This document shows, piece after piece, positions 54,768-62,784 of a DNA stretch of 64,000 nt. Positions within the stretch are counted from its first letter, which is position 1. Every line of letters begins with the position of its first letter. The stretch lies in assembly GCF_000733945.1 (NCBI RefSeq), contig NZ_JPOL01000002.1, forward strand, positions 258,001-322,000, written 5' to 3'. Origin of the DNA: Flavimarina sp. Hel_I_48. GTDB taxonomy: Bacteria > Bacteroidota > Bacteroidia > Flavobacteriales > Flavobacteriaceae. The notes under the pieces are model-generated. The model saw only the letters and a list, made by a program, of their open reading frames with translations. It searched no databases and was not told the origin of the DNA. Both the position numbers and the translations under genes were made by a program.

Positions 54768-54783
54768 GAGAATAATTTGAAGA

Positions 54784-55614
54784 ATGAAATTAAAATTAGT
54801 AAAATACTACGATGACTGGAGGTTCAATTTTCCAAAAGAAATGGATAAAGTTTTCGATGAATACTGGGAAGCCATTGATTTTTTAGATTATGACGAAAAC
54901 GAATGCCAAAAAAGATTACAGAAGATCATTAGTAACTTTTCAGAATGCCATTTAGACGCTTATACCCATGTAAGTATCTCGTATCGAAATCAAAAAAAGG
55001 TAACTCAAAGTTTTCATTATGCACTGACTTCATATCTACTTGGGAAAAATGCATTCCCAAAAGAATTCGATGAAAAAAATGATAGAATTATTTGGTCAAA
55101 TATGGATAACCGACCTTTTTTGAGGGCTTGCCAAAATTTAGGACTTGAATATCAATATCGAAAAGATTTCTCGAGAACAATCGAACTTTACAGAGAGAAT
55201 TTATCTTACAACGAAAATGATAACCAAGGGATTAGATATTTGCTTTTAGAATGTTATCTGGAATTAAAAGATTACAAAGAATTTAAAAATTTGTTAGACA
55301 AATATGATGGCGATTATATTGTTGAATTCTTTTATGGCAGAGTGATCTACGACATTCTAAAAAATAATGGAAAAGAAGCAATGGATTTGCTTACCGAAGC
55401 TGCTAAATGTAACAAGCACGTTGTTATGGAATTAGCTAAAGAAAAACATATCGAACCTGATCCACATAGAATTCCAGGAGCACCTAATTTTAATGCAGGA
55501 ATTCCGATTGGTTCGATTCAACAAGCATATGATTATTGGTCGACAAATAAGAAAACGCTGAATTTGAAAATAATCCGTGATTTTTTCAAATACGCGAAAA
55601 AAAATAATGCTTAA
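54784..55614 (+). CDS. TPR-like cargo protein, function unknown
   Basis: The 276-residue soluble protein has helical repeats of TPR type: AYTHVSISYRNQKKVTQSFH, GLEYQYRKDFSRTIELYREN and YLLLECYLELKDYKEFKNLL, ending with a conserved-looking GAPNFNAGIPIGSIQQAYDY. The layout is seen in stand-alone TPR proteins of Bacteroidota. No partner is visible. It is a single-gene cassette. Confidence 0.62.
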   Translation: MKLKLVKYYDDWRFNFPKEMDKVFDEYWEAIDFLDYDENECQKRLQKIISNFSECHLDAYTHVSISYRNQKKVTQSFHYALTSYLLGKNAFPKEFDEKNDRIIWSNMDNRPFLRACQNLGLEYQYRKDFSRTIELYRENLSYNENDNQGIRYLLLECYLELKDYKEFKNLLDKYDGDYIVEFFYGRVIYDILKNNGKEAMDLLTEAAKCNKHVVMELAKEKHIEPDPHRIPGAPNFNAGIPIGSIQQAYDYWSTNKKTLNLKIIRDFFKYAKKNNA

Positions 55615-55752
55615 GCTATTTAAAATTAATTGCTGCTGCCTGGCTAAGAAAACCCTATGGGATTTTCTATTCGGTGTGTATTTATCAAATTAAGTGGTTG
55701 AGCAACGCAAATAATCTTATATAGTATAGTTGTACATCATTCGAAAAAAACT

Positions 55753-56365
55753 TTGGACCTAATTAAATTCATAGAATATTCAAAAGACATGTTGGATGAT
55801 GACAGTGATTCGCACTTGGTTCATTTTAATAAATTAATGGATGTCATATTGAATTTGGTAAACTTTCGAGTTAAAAATGAGCAAACCAATATAAAACAGG
55901 AAAGATTTTATTATATAAATCTATTAACTCAAAAGTTTGTAGTTCATGGTTTTTCAATTAAAAAGCTTGTAGAAGGCATTTCAATAGAATCGCAATCTGC
56001 AAATTTGAAAGTCCCGATTTCTGATCCTTTTTCAATCCAGGTTCTTGTCCGTACAGCAATCGAAAATTATCTTGTTCAAAATTACCTCTCAAACTCTTCA
56101 TTAAGCGATAATGAATTAGACGGTCGTTTTGAAATTTGGATGAGATACGGATTAAAACAACGTGGAATAAAAGCAGAAACGGAAGAACAAAAGCGAGTAC
56201 TTGCGTCTGATGAGAAAAGTATCGATTATCTCGAGCAGTCCATCAAAAAGAGAGAATTTTATTTAAACCTGTCCGAAGAAAAGCGAACTAAGTTTCTTAA
56301 GACGATAAATAATGAATGGAAATTCATATTTGATTATGATAAATTCTATCCAGTTAGTTGGAAAA
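55753..56365 (+). pseudogene. Cargo gene truncated by the IS3-family element (DUF5677-like)
   Basis: From a TTG start, 204 codons read MDLIKFIEYSKDMLDDDSDS and later DPFSIQVLVRTAIENYLVQN, like the DUF5677-type helical protein at 16304. The frame runs straight into the IS left end at 56366, which supplies the stop. The missing 3' part is not found on the other side of the IS. The protein is therefore truncated and probably not functional. Confidence 0.7.
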
Positions 56366-56433
56366 TGTAGGCTTCCCCGAAAACAGGACAGTTGTTAATT
56401 CGAATTTACTAATTTTAAACTCACACTGTCACG

Positions 56434-56700
56434 ATGAAAAACAGCAAGTTTAGCGAGGGCCAAATAATCAAAGCTCTTAAGGAGAATGAACAGGGAAGGT
56501 CGGTTGGGGATCTATCCAGAGAGTTGGGTTATGACAAGAGTACCTTTTATTATTGGCGCAAGAAGTATGGGGGTATGGAGCAAGAGCAGCTCAAGCGCCT
56601 AAAAGAGCTCGAGCAGGAAAATGCGAGGCTCAAGCAGATGTATGCCGATGTGAGCCTGGACAACAAAATGCTCAAGGACGTACTGTCAAAAAAGTTCTAA
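56434..56700 (+). CDS. IS3-family transposase OrfA
   Basis: The 88-residue protein has the HTH_8-type DNA-binding domain (FSEGQIIKALKENEQGRSVG, then LGYDKSTFYYWRKKYGG) and a leucine-zipper helix (LKRLKELEQENARLKQMYAD). It ends two codons behind the slippery heptamer AAAAAAG (56688-56694), where a -1 shift would give the OrfAB transposase. Confidence 0.92.
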   Translation: MKNSKFSEGQIIKALKENEQGRSVGDLSRELGYDKSTFYYWRKKYGGMEQEQLKRLKELEQENARLKQMYADVSLDNKMLKDVLSKKF

Positions 56701-57578
56701 GGCCTTCCGACAAAAGAGTTCGGGTCAAGTATCTCATCAAGGAATTTATAGTACCGGTTGTACGGGCCTGTAATGTTGTAGGGCTTGCCAGGTCAATGTG
56801 GTACTACCGTAGTAAAAAGGACGATAGCGAAGTCATTGATAAGTTAACTGAGCTGGCAGATGCCTATCCCACCCGAGGTTTTGATGAATACTATCACAAG
56901 ATTCGTCGTGAAGGTCTAAAATGGAACAGAAAGCGTGTGTTACGGGTTTATCGAGAGATGAAGCTCGGTCTTAGACGCAAACATAAAAAGCGTTTAATAA
57001 AACGCGTAAAGCAGCCTTTGGAAACGCCTGCCGTGCTCAATGAATGTTGGAGTATGGATTTTATGAGTGATGCACTTACAGATGGTAGAAAAGTACGGGT
57101 ATTTAATGTAATCGACGATTGTAACCGAGAGGCCCTTGCTATTGATGCAGGACTTTCTTATCCCGCCAGGGCCGTAGTGGAGACATTGAACAACCTCAAA
57201 GAAGAGCTGGGAACGCCAAGATATATAAGGTGCGATAACGGCCCGGAATTTATCTCGAAGACATTCACAAAATGGTGTGAGAGCAACATTATTGAAATCA
57301 AATACACACAACCCGGTAAACCAATGCAAAATGGATATGTAGAACGTTTTAACCGCTTCTTCAGAGAAGATATCTTAGATGCCTATTACTTTAATGATAT
57401 CTATCAGCTTCAGAAGATCAGTGATAACTGGAGGGAGGATTATAATTTCAATCATCCACATAAATCCCTGGGGAACAAATCCCCAAAAGAATATATGCCC
57501 AGGTTTGATGAAGAATTCAAATTCTTCATCAAACCTGAACTAAATAACAACTATTTATCGAATTTTATGGTGTCCTAA
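56685..57578 (+). CDS. IS3-family transposase OrfB (DDE integrase core)
   Basis: Expressed by -1 frameshift from orfA at AAAAAAG. The rve core shows the DDE triad: CWSMDFMSDAL (Asp), RCDNGPEF (Asp) and NGYVERFNRFFRED (Glu), with the C-terminal HPHKSLGNKSPKEYMP. The frame remains open upstream to 56553, but that part is a shadow of orfA. The gene is intact. Confidence 0.92.
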   Translation, partial: VKKVLRPSDKRVRVKYLIKEFIVPVVRACNVVGLARSMWYYRSKKDDSEVIDKLTELADAYPTRGFDEYYHKIRREGLKWNRKRVLRVYREMKLGLRRKHKKRLIKRVKQPLETPAVLNECWSMDFMSDALTDGRKVRVFNVIDDCNREALAIDAGLSYPARAVVETLNNLKEELGTPRYIRCDNGPEFISKTFTKWCESNIIEIKYTQPGKPMQNGYVERFNRFFREDILDAYYFNDIYQLQKISDNWREDYNFNHPHKSLGNKSPKEYMPRFDEEFKFFIKPELNNNYLSNFMVS

Positions 57579-57595
57579 AACGGGTAAGGCTACAA

Positions 57596-58399
57596 ATGAA
57601 TCTAATAACGAAATTAGGAAAAAAGTTTGTAAACCTTCACGAGAATTTCACCAATGCTGATTCAAGTTGGAATAGGCAGTATGACTTTTATTTGATTTTT
57701 GGGCAGACAGATGAAAACAAATCTCCTTGGATAGAAAATAATTGGAAGTCCGATTTTCAACCATATTTTGATTTACTAATAAAACAAACTGAAAACCTTA
57801 AAGAGACAGGAATTAAGGCCGTAAAATATAAACCTGAAAAGCGGATTTCTAAAAAGGAAAACAAAGAATTTACCTTTCATTCGGACATAAAACTTGGACG
57901 ACTGAAATGGGATGAACAATCACACGATAAGTGGACAATACCTAATGACCCAAAAGAGTACTTTTTAAACTTTGAACTATGGAACCCAATTTGGACAATT
58001 TGCGACAAAAGACAAACTCCGCCCGACATTTATATTACGATATCAAATGAACGGGACTTTGAAAATAGACGTGATATAAAATTCGGGTATTTTATAGTAG
58101 TTTCAATTGCAAAGAATTTAAAACTTGACTCGAAACTCATTTTGAGAGACTTGTCAGAAAAAATAAACTCAAAGGCAACAATCTTAAAAACAAGAAGGTG
58201 GAACCAGCCTGAAAAAACAGGAAATTGGACTTTTTTAAATTGGATACAAGACACTTTTAGCAACGGAATTTATAAAGAGAATAGTTTACATTCCTTTGAC
58301 TTTGACAAATTAGAATTTGAACCAGTTTGGGAAGTATTATACCAACAGAAAAAAAGCCGAACGCATTGTCGAATAGGTAAAGGGGAGTTTCACCCCTAA
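57596..58399 (+). CDS. Unidentified cargo protein, ends modified by mobile elements
   Basis: The frame of 267 codons begins at an ATG only two bases behind the IS right end, so the natural start or promoter may be lost. It reads MNLITKLGKKFVNLHENFTN, WNRQYDFYLIFGQTDENKSP and YFLNFELWNPIWTICDKRQT, a soluble protein of no recognised family. The last ~10 codons lie in group II intron sequence, so the C-terminus is also artificial. It may be an inactive remnant. Confidence 0.45.
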   Translation: MNLITKLGKKFVNLHENFTNADSSWNRQYDFYLIFGQTDENKSPWIENNWKSDFQPYFDLLIKQTENLKETGIKAVKYKPEKRISKKENKEFTFHSDIKLGRLKWDEQSHDKWTIPNDPKEYFLNFELWNPIWTICDKRQTPPDIYITISNERDFENRRDIKFGYFIVVSIAKNLKLDSKLILRDLSEKINSKATILKTRRWNQPEKTGNWTFLNWIQDTFSNGIYKENSLHSFDFDKLEFEPVWEVLYQQKKSRTHCRIGKGEFHP

Positions 58400-58803
58400 A
58401 CCTCTGTCAGAACCATACGTGAACCTCTCGATTCATACGGCCCTTGTTATGGAGTGGGTATGGCTTATTTATTTAGACCAATTTGTAACCCAATTCCCAA
58501 TGGTAGAAGAGATTTGGATATGACCTTGTAACAAATCTAAGCCATTTAACGGCTTTAATCTTGCTTCCCTTGAAACCTTTGTACTTGTTCAATGCCCATC
58601 TGATCATACGGTTGTGCAGGTAATAGAACACCGGTTGCAGGCTCCTGCGGCTTATCTTCCCATATATTGGATCCAACCTCGAATTTTAGAATTTAGCAGA
58701 ATTGCCAAGTCTTGTATCCCACGGTGGGTTTTGTTATGGAAGGCAATTTCCCGCAATTCTCTTCTAATGCGAACCTTCGATTTTAGGCTCGTTTTACAAT
58801 TGA
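58376..58803 (-). mobile_element. Truncated group II intron with frameshifted maturase C-terminus
   Basis: On the minus strand the GIIM maturase domain can be read in two frames. They are TSLKSKVRIRRELREIAFHN with LLNSKIRGWIQYMGR (about 58798-58655), then SRRSLQPVFYYLHNRMIRWA with KWLRFVTRSYPNLFYHWELG (58676-58473). Domain V follows: GGGCCGTATGAATCGAGAGG, then TTCACGTATGGTTCTG (about 58430-58395). The 5' part is cut off at an IS end near 58803. The domain V differs from the 51604 remnant, so this is a second intron type. Confidence 0.8.
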
Positions 58804-58905
58804 GCTCCCCCCGAAGAACTGGACAGTTTGAAGGTTTAGTTTCCAGCTTATAAATGAACTTTGAAGAAAATAGTGTCAAGAAAAGATTTAGTTTACTTAT
58901 TTCCA
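58803..58905 (+). repeat. Solo IS end plus segment shared with 19730-19855
   Basis: GAGCTCCCCCCGAAGAACTG, then GACAGTTTGAAGGTTT, is the second IS-end family (17303, 19730). The following CCAGCTTATAAATGAACTTT and GAAGAAAATAGTGTCAAG match the segment behind the end at 19730. The next L copy begins inside this shared segment. Confidence 0.6.
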
Positions 58906-59215
58906 GGCTTTCTTGAACTACCCCCTAGACTCAAAAGAGGTTTTTTTAATCATTTTCCACCAAAAGCATTAAGCTTCTACTTAAGTAAATTTTCTGAATC
59001 CCCTCCCAAAGTTCATTTTCCCATACCTATTATTGAACATTTCAAGATTTCCAGCAGAGCGTTTATTTTAGGATTTTAGACACTCCTTTAAATGAACTTT
59101 TGTATAACTGTTGATTTTGTATAATGTAGTTAAAATGTAAATTGTTTAAATTGGTGATCCTATAAAGGATATAAGAGTAATTTTACTCTTATCCCTACGT
59201 TGTGCAGTATTAAAA
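58891..59215 (+). repeat. Array spacer copy 9: full L module plus S leader, last of the array
   Basis: L (58891-59100) is nearly identical to copy 3 (26611-26820). The S leader (TAAATTGTTTAAATTGGTGA) has the hairpin ATAAGAGTAA-TT-TTACTCTTAT (59171-59192) and the tail TATCCCTACGTTGTGCAG. Only a decayed gene follows, so this is the right end of the array as seen here. Confidence 0.85.
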
Positions 59216-59262
59216 CAAACTAAACTGACTACGGAGGATCAAGTAAATTTTATTGAATTTCA

Positions 59263-59462
59263 TGGACTTTAGAAAATATTTTGAAAGCAAGATGAATTCA
59301 TTTTCATATTAGCCCTGGACGTTGCTATTTATGTAATTATCCTTAATTTGGTTTGGGTTTTGGACCAACAGAAATACTCCTAAGTATGTTTGGGCTGCTT
59401 TTGATTAGAATGCCTTATATTGAAAGGGTTTTCAAAATCAATTTGCTTCCGTTTATTTTTTA
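59263..59462 (+). pseudogene. Decayed small membrane-protein gene
   Basis: Pieces of one protein can be followed across frames: MDFRKYFESKMNSFS, then VAIYVIILNLVWVLDQQKYS, PKYVWAAF and RMPYIERVFKINLLPFIF. Several stops and frame changes separate them. It sits where the cargo gene of the last spacer would be expected. The family is not recognised. Confidence 0.45.
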
Positions 59463-59494
59463 AATATGATCTGGGAACAGCTAAAAAGTAGGAA

Positions 59495-60121
59495 ATGATT
59501 CAAGAGCTCAGAAAACATTACGGTTCTCAATTTGAGCCTGCACTTATAGATGAAATCAGTCAAGTTGCTACCTTTATGGATGTTCCAGAAGGTAAGAATC
59601 TGATGAAGCCCGGACAGTATATCAAATCAATGCCCCTATTACTGTCGGGCAGTATCAAGATCATGAGACCCGATTCAAAAGGGGACGAACTCCTGCTATA
59701 TCATCTTGAAAAAGGAGATACCTGTGCAATGACAATGACCTGTTGTGTGGGTAGCACCAAGAGTGAAATACACGCTATAACGGAAACACCGGTAAAACTA
59801 CTGATGATACCGGTAGGTAAAATGGAAGAATGGTCCGGCAAATATAAAACGTGGCGTAATTTTGTCTTCGCCAGCTATCACGCCCGCATGATGGAACTTT
59901 TAGAGAGCGTGGATAATATTGCCTTTAGTAATATGAATGAGCGTCTGGAAAATTACCTTAATAACAAAGTTGAGATAATTAACAGCAAACACCTGTATAC
60001 CACGCATAGAGAAATCGCAGCAGATCTTCACACGAGCCGTGTGGTCGTTTCCAGACTTCTTAAAAAAATGGAAAACGACTCTAAAATAAAACTGCACCGC
60101 AGTTTTATTGAATTCCTGTAA
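59495..60121 (+). CDS. Crp/Fnr-family transcriptional regulator
   Basis: The 208-residue protein has a cyclic-nucleotide-binding-type beta barrel (about 25-130, LLLSGSIKIMRPDSKGDELL) and a C-terminal winged helix (THREIAADLHTSRVVVSRLL). Cysteines occur in the TMTCCVGSTKSE stretch (about 90-97), which could sense redox or sulfur species. No typical 4Fe-4S N-terminal cluster is present. It precedes the TauE/SafE permease and the MBL-rhodanese gene and probably regulates them. Confidence 0.9.
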   Translation: MIQELRKHYGSQFEPALIDEISQVATFMDVPEGKNLMKPGQYIKSMPLLLSGSIKIMRPDSKGDELLLYHLEKGDTCAMTMTCCVGSTKSEIHAITETPVKLLMIPVGKMEEWSGKYKTWRNFVFASYHARMMELLESVDNIAFSNMNERLENYLNNKVEIINSKHLYTTHREIAADLHTSRVVVSRLLKKMENDSKIKLHRSFIEFL

Positions 60122-60181
60122 CATTGGTTACCAAGATTGGCCCGTCGGGCACCCTACATTTGTTCTATAAATCTATAGTTA

Positions 60182-60985
60182 ATGGATATTGTAGAAATTT
60201 TTGGATACATTGGAGCACTCTTTATAGGTCTTGTGCTGGGTCTGATAGGTGGTGGTGGCTCCATCCTGACTGTACCTATACTAGTGTATACGCTGTCCTT
60301 TAATCCGGTAATTGCAACGGCATATTCATTGTTTGTGGTGGGTACGACCTCACTGGTGGGCGCCCTTCAAAATATGAGGAAGGGTAAGGTGGACTTCAAA
60401 ACTGCCATGATCTTTTCCATACCGGCCCTTAGCGCCGTATATCTAACGAGAGCTTATATAATCCCGGCAATTCCAGACAAACTCTTTGAGGTCAGTAATT
60501 TTGTGGTCACAAAGAACTTGTTCGTTATGATTTTTTTTGCTTTTATAATGCTCTTGGCCTCGATTACAATGATCCGAAATACCAAACAAAAACCAGGCAA
60601 ACATATTGAATCGAAAAAAAACAAATATTACCTATTGATAATACAGGGGTTTTTTATTGGCCTTGTAACAGGGTTGGTAGGTGCTGGCGGAGGGTTTTTA
60701 ATTATACCTGCCCTGGTTCTTTTGGCAAAACTGCCAATGAAAAAAGCGGTCGCGTCCTCTCTTTTTATAATTGCCATTAATTCATTGATAGGTTTTCTGG
60801 GAGATATGCAGATCTACGACATAGATTGGTCTTTTTTGCTAATATTCACATCCATTTCAGTAGTTGGAATATTCATAGGGACACGGTTAAATAATTTTGT
60901 GGATGGAAATAGGCTGAAAAAAGCATTTGGCTGGTTTGTGCTGATAATGGGAGTTTATATTATATATAAAGAACTTGATGATTGA
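60182..60985 (+). CDS. TauE/SafE-family sulfite/organosulfur permease
   Basis: The 267-residue protein has about 8 membrane segments and the two repeated family motifs: IGLVLGLIGGGGSILTVPIL near residue 15 and GLVTGLVGAGGGFLIIPALV near 160. Members export sulfite, sulfoacetate or thiosulfate-type anions. With the neighbouring rhodanese/MBL protein, a role in sulfide or persulfide detoxification is likely. The gene starts 60 bases after the regulator. Confidence 0.9.
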   Translation: MDIVEIFGYIGALFIGLVLGLIGGGGSILTVPILVYTLSFNPVIATAYSLFVVGTTSLVGALQNMRKGKVDFKTAMIFSIPALSAVYLTRAYIIPAIPDKLFEVSNFVVTKNLFVMIFFAFIMLLASITMIRNTKQKPGKHIESKKNKYYLLIIQGFFIGLVTGLVGAGGGFLIIPALVLLAKLPMKKAVASSLFIIAINSLIGFLGDMQIYDIDWSFLLIFTSISVVGIFIGTRLNNFVDGNRLKKAFGWFVLIMGVYIIYKELDD

Positions 60986-61055
60986 TGATCACGGACAATT
61001 ATCAAGGAGTGGCAAAAGAATCCTTTTCAGTATATTACAACTGGAAAACGATTAT

Positions 61056-61300
61056 TTCTTCAAAAACGGGAGCGCCTATCATTTAAGGTCCTAGCGCCTA
61101 TCCAAATTTTGAGGCCATCACCGCAAAAAACGGTCAGGAATTCAAGTTTGGCGATTTGACCTTTGTAGTCCTGCACATACAAGGCTACAAAATGGAAAAG
61201 GCCACGCCTTTTTAACCTGAGAACATGGGCCAGTGGATTGAAGAAATATGGACTTCCATATTCATACTGGAATAAAATGCTTAAAGGCGACGCTGTGTAG
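61056..61300 (+). pseudogene. Decayed MBL-fold hydrolase gene
   Basis: The frame reads SKTGAPII, stop, GPSAYPNFEAITAKNGQEFK and FGDLTFVVLH, a good match to the middle of MBL-fold/rhodanese proteins such as the intact gene that follows. A stop interrupts it where most relatives have an aromatic residue. Later the trace KGDAV can be the metal-binding TGD motif region. It is a broken paralogue of the 61380 gene. Confidence 0.65.
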
Positions 61301-61379
61301 GTACTAAAATGGATTTATGTATCAAAGGTTACAGCAAGTGGTTATAAGCTTTTTTACTTTTATATAAAATTTAAAAACT

Positions 61380-62711
61380 ATGAACATCAAACAGTTTGAA
61401 TATAAACCGCTTGCTCATTATTCTTATGCTATTGTGAGCGATGGTAAAATGGCGGTCATAGACCCCGAGAGAAACCCAGAGCAGTATTACGCTTTTGCAA
61501 AAGCTAACGCTGCTGATATTGTGTCAATTATAGAAACACATCCCCATGCAGATTTTGTGAGTTCACACTTAGAAATTCATAAAAAAACAGGTGCGACTAT
61601 TTTCAATAGTAAAAAAATGGGAGCTGATTACCCGCACCGATCTTTTGATGAAGGCGATAGTATTGAGTTGGGAAACATCAAACTAAAGGCCATCAATACA
61701 CCGGGTCATTCGCCAGACAGTATTACCATCGTTGCAACTGAAGGTACAGAAACTGCGATCTTTACAGGCGACACCTTATTTATAGGCGATGTAGGGCGTC
61801 CAGATTTACGTGAGAAGGCAGGAAATATGAAGGCCAAGCGCGAAGAACTCGCCGAAATGATGTTCGACACCATCACGACAAAGTTCAATGATCTGCCAGA
61901 TGATGCGATCGTTTACCCAGCTCACGGCGCTGGTTCCCTATGTGGTAAAAATCTAAGCGATGCAGCCAGTAGTACGCTGGGCGACGAGCGTATGGGCAAT
62001 TGGGCTTTCAAAAAGCAACCCAAACAAGAATTTTTGGATACTATACTCGAAGGGCAACCCTTTATTCCGTATTATTTTGAGTTTGACGTTGAAACCAATA
62101 AAAAAGGTGCCGACAATTTAGAACCTGCCATTGCGAAAGTTCCATTTGCTGAAAGATCTACCGCCAAAGGTCTTATCATTGATGTGCGAAATGAGAAAAC
62201 CTTCAAAAAAGGGCATATAAAAGGAAGCATTAATATTCAGGCAGTTTCTGAAAATTCAAAATTTGAAACATGGCTGGGTTCCATCATCAAGCCAGAAGAC
62301 ACATTTACCCTGGTCATAGATAACAAAGAAAAGAATGATATTCTATTGCAACGGGTAGCAAAAATAGGATATGAAAAAATGCTCAGAAAAGTCATTACAC
62401 TTTCCGGTGAAAATTTGGTAAAAAATGAAAAACTGGATCTGGATGATTTCAAAAAGAATCCTGACAACTATACAATTGTTGATATTCGTAACAAAAGTGA
62501 AGTGGAAAATGGCAAGTTTTTTGATTCCGCTATTTCACATCCTTTAAATGATTTACGGGATACTGCGACTGAAATCCCAACAGACAAACCGATAGTTGTG
62601 CATTGCGCAGGTGGTTATCGTAGCGCAGTCGGTAGCAGTATCCTTGAGAAAAGTTTAAATGGTACAATTGTTTACGATTTAAGTGATGATGTCAAAGATT
62701 TTCAAGATTGA
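61380..62711 (+). CDS. MBL-fold metallohydrolase with rhodanese domains (persulfide dioxygenase/CstB-like)
   Basis: The 443-residue protein has an N-terminal metallo-beta-lactamase domain with THPHADFVSSH (His54, His56, Asp58), NTPGHSPDS, FTGDTLF and YPAHGAG. Two rhodanese domains follow. The first (about 255-345) has VIDNKEKND and no active-site Cys. The second (about 360-440) keeps it in VVHCAGGYRS. This layout is that of CstB/ETHE1-type persulfide dioxygenase-sulfurtransferases, using Fe(II) and O2 to oxidise persulfides. It lies behind a permease of sulfur anions and a decayed paralogue. Confidence 0.92.
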   Translation: MNIKQFEYKPLAHYSYAIVSDGKMAVIDPERNPEQYYAFAKANAADIVSIIETHPHADFVSSHLEIHKKTGATIFNSKKMGADYPHRSFDEGDSIELGNIKLKAINTPGHSPDSITIVATEGTETAIFTGDTLFIGDVGRPDLREKAGNMKAKREELAEMMFDTITTKFNDLPDDAIVYPAHGAGSLCGKNLSDAASSTLGDERMGNWAFKKQPKQEFLDTILEGQPFIPYYFEFDVETNKKGADNLEPAIAKVPFAERSTAKGLIIDVRNEKTFKKGHIKGSINIQAVSENSKFETWLGSIIKPEDTFTLVIDNKEKNDILLQRVAKIGYEKMLRKVITLSGENLVKNEKLDLDDFKKNPDNYTIVDIRNKSEVENGKFFDSAISHPLNDLRDTATEIPTDKPIVVHCAGGYRSAVGSSILEKSLNGTIVYDLSDDVKDFQD

Positions 62712-62784
62712 TTCTCCAAATCCTAAAAAAATATCCATTTATAGGTATCTTTATTATTGATCTATTCCCATAACAATAATCACG

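Larger units (their letters stand above)
56366..57594 (+). mobile_element. Complete IS3-family insertion sequence
   Basis: The ends are imperfect inverted repeats: TGTAGGCTTCCCCGAAAACA at the left, and TGTAGCCTTACCCGTTTTAG as the reverse complement of the right end, both followed by GGACA. The 1229-bp element carries orfA and orfB with an A6G slippery site. The flanking bases (GGAAAA left, AATGAA right) do not form a target duplication. So the present boundaries are probably the result of recombination between two copies. Solo ends of the same family lie at 16073, 23461, 26568 and 51705. Confidence 0.92.

Noticed and set aside
55753..58399. The frames on both sides of the IS read as one gene interrupted by insertion
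   Set aside because: No target duplication is present, and the right-hand frame starts with its own ATG and an unrelated sequence, so the two sides are probably different genes joined by recombination.
58376..58803. A retron or diversity-generating retroelement reverse transcriptase
   Set aside because: The readable part is the GIIM maturase domain followed by a group II domain V; there is no template/variable repeat or msr-msd structure.
12571..59215. Repeated intergenic sequence read as a CRISPR array
   Set aside because: The repeats are about 210 bp, are separated by whole genes of 200-4000 bp, and no cas genes are present.
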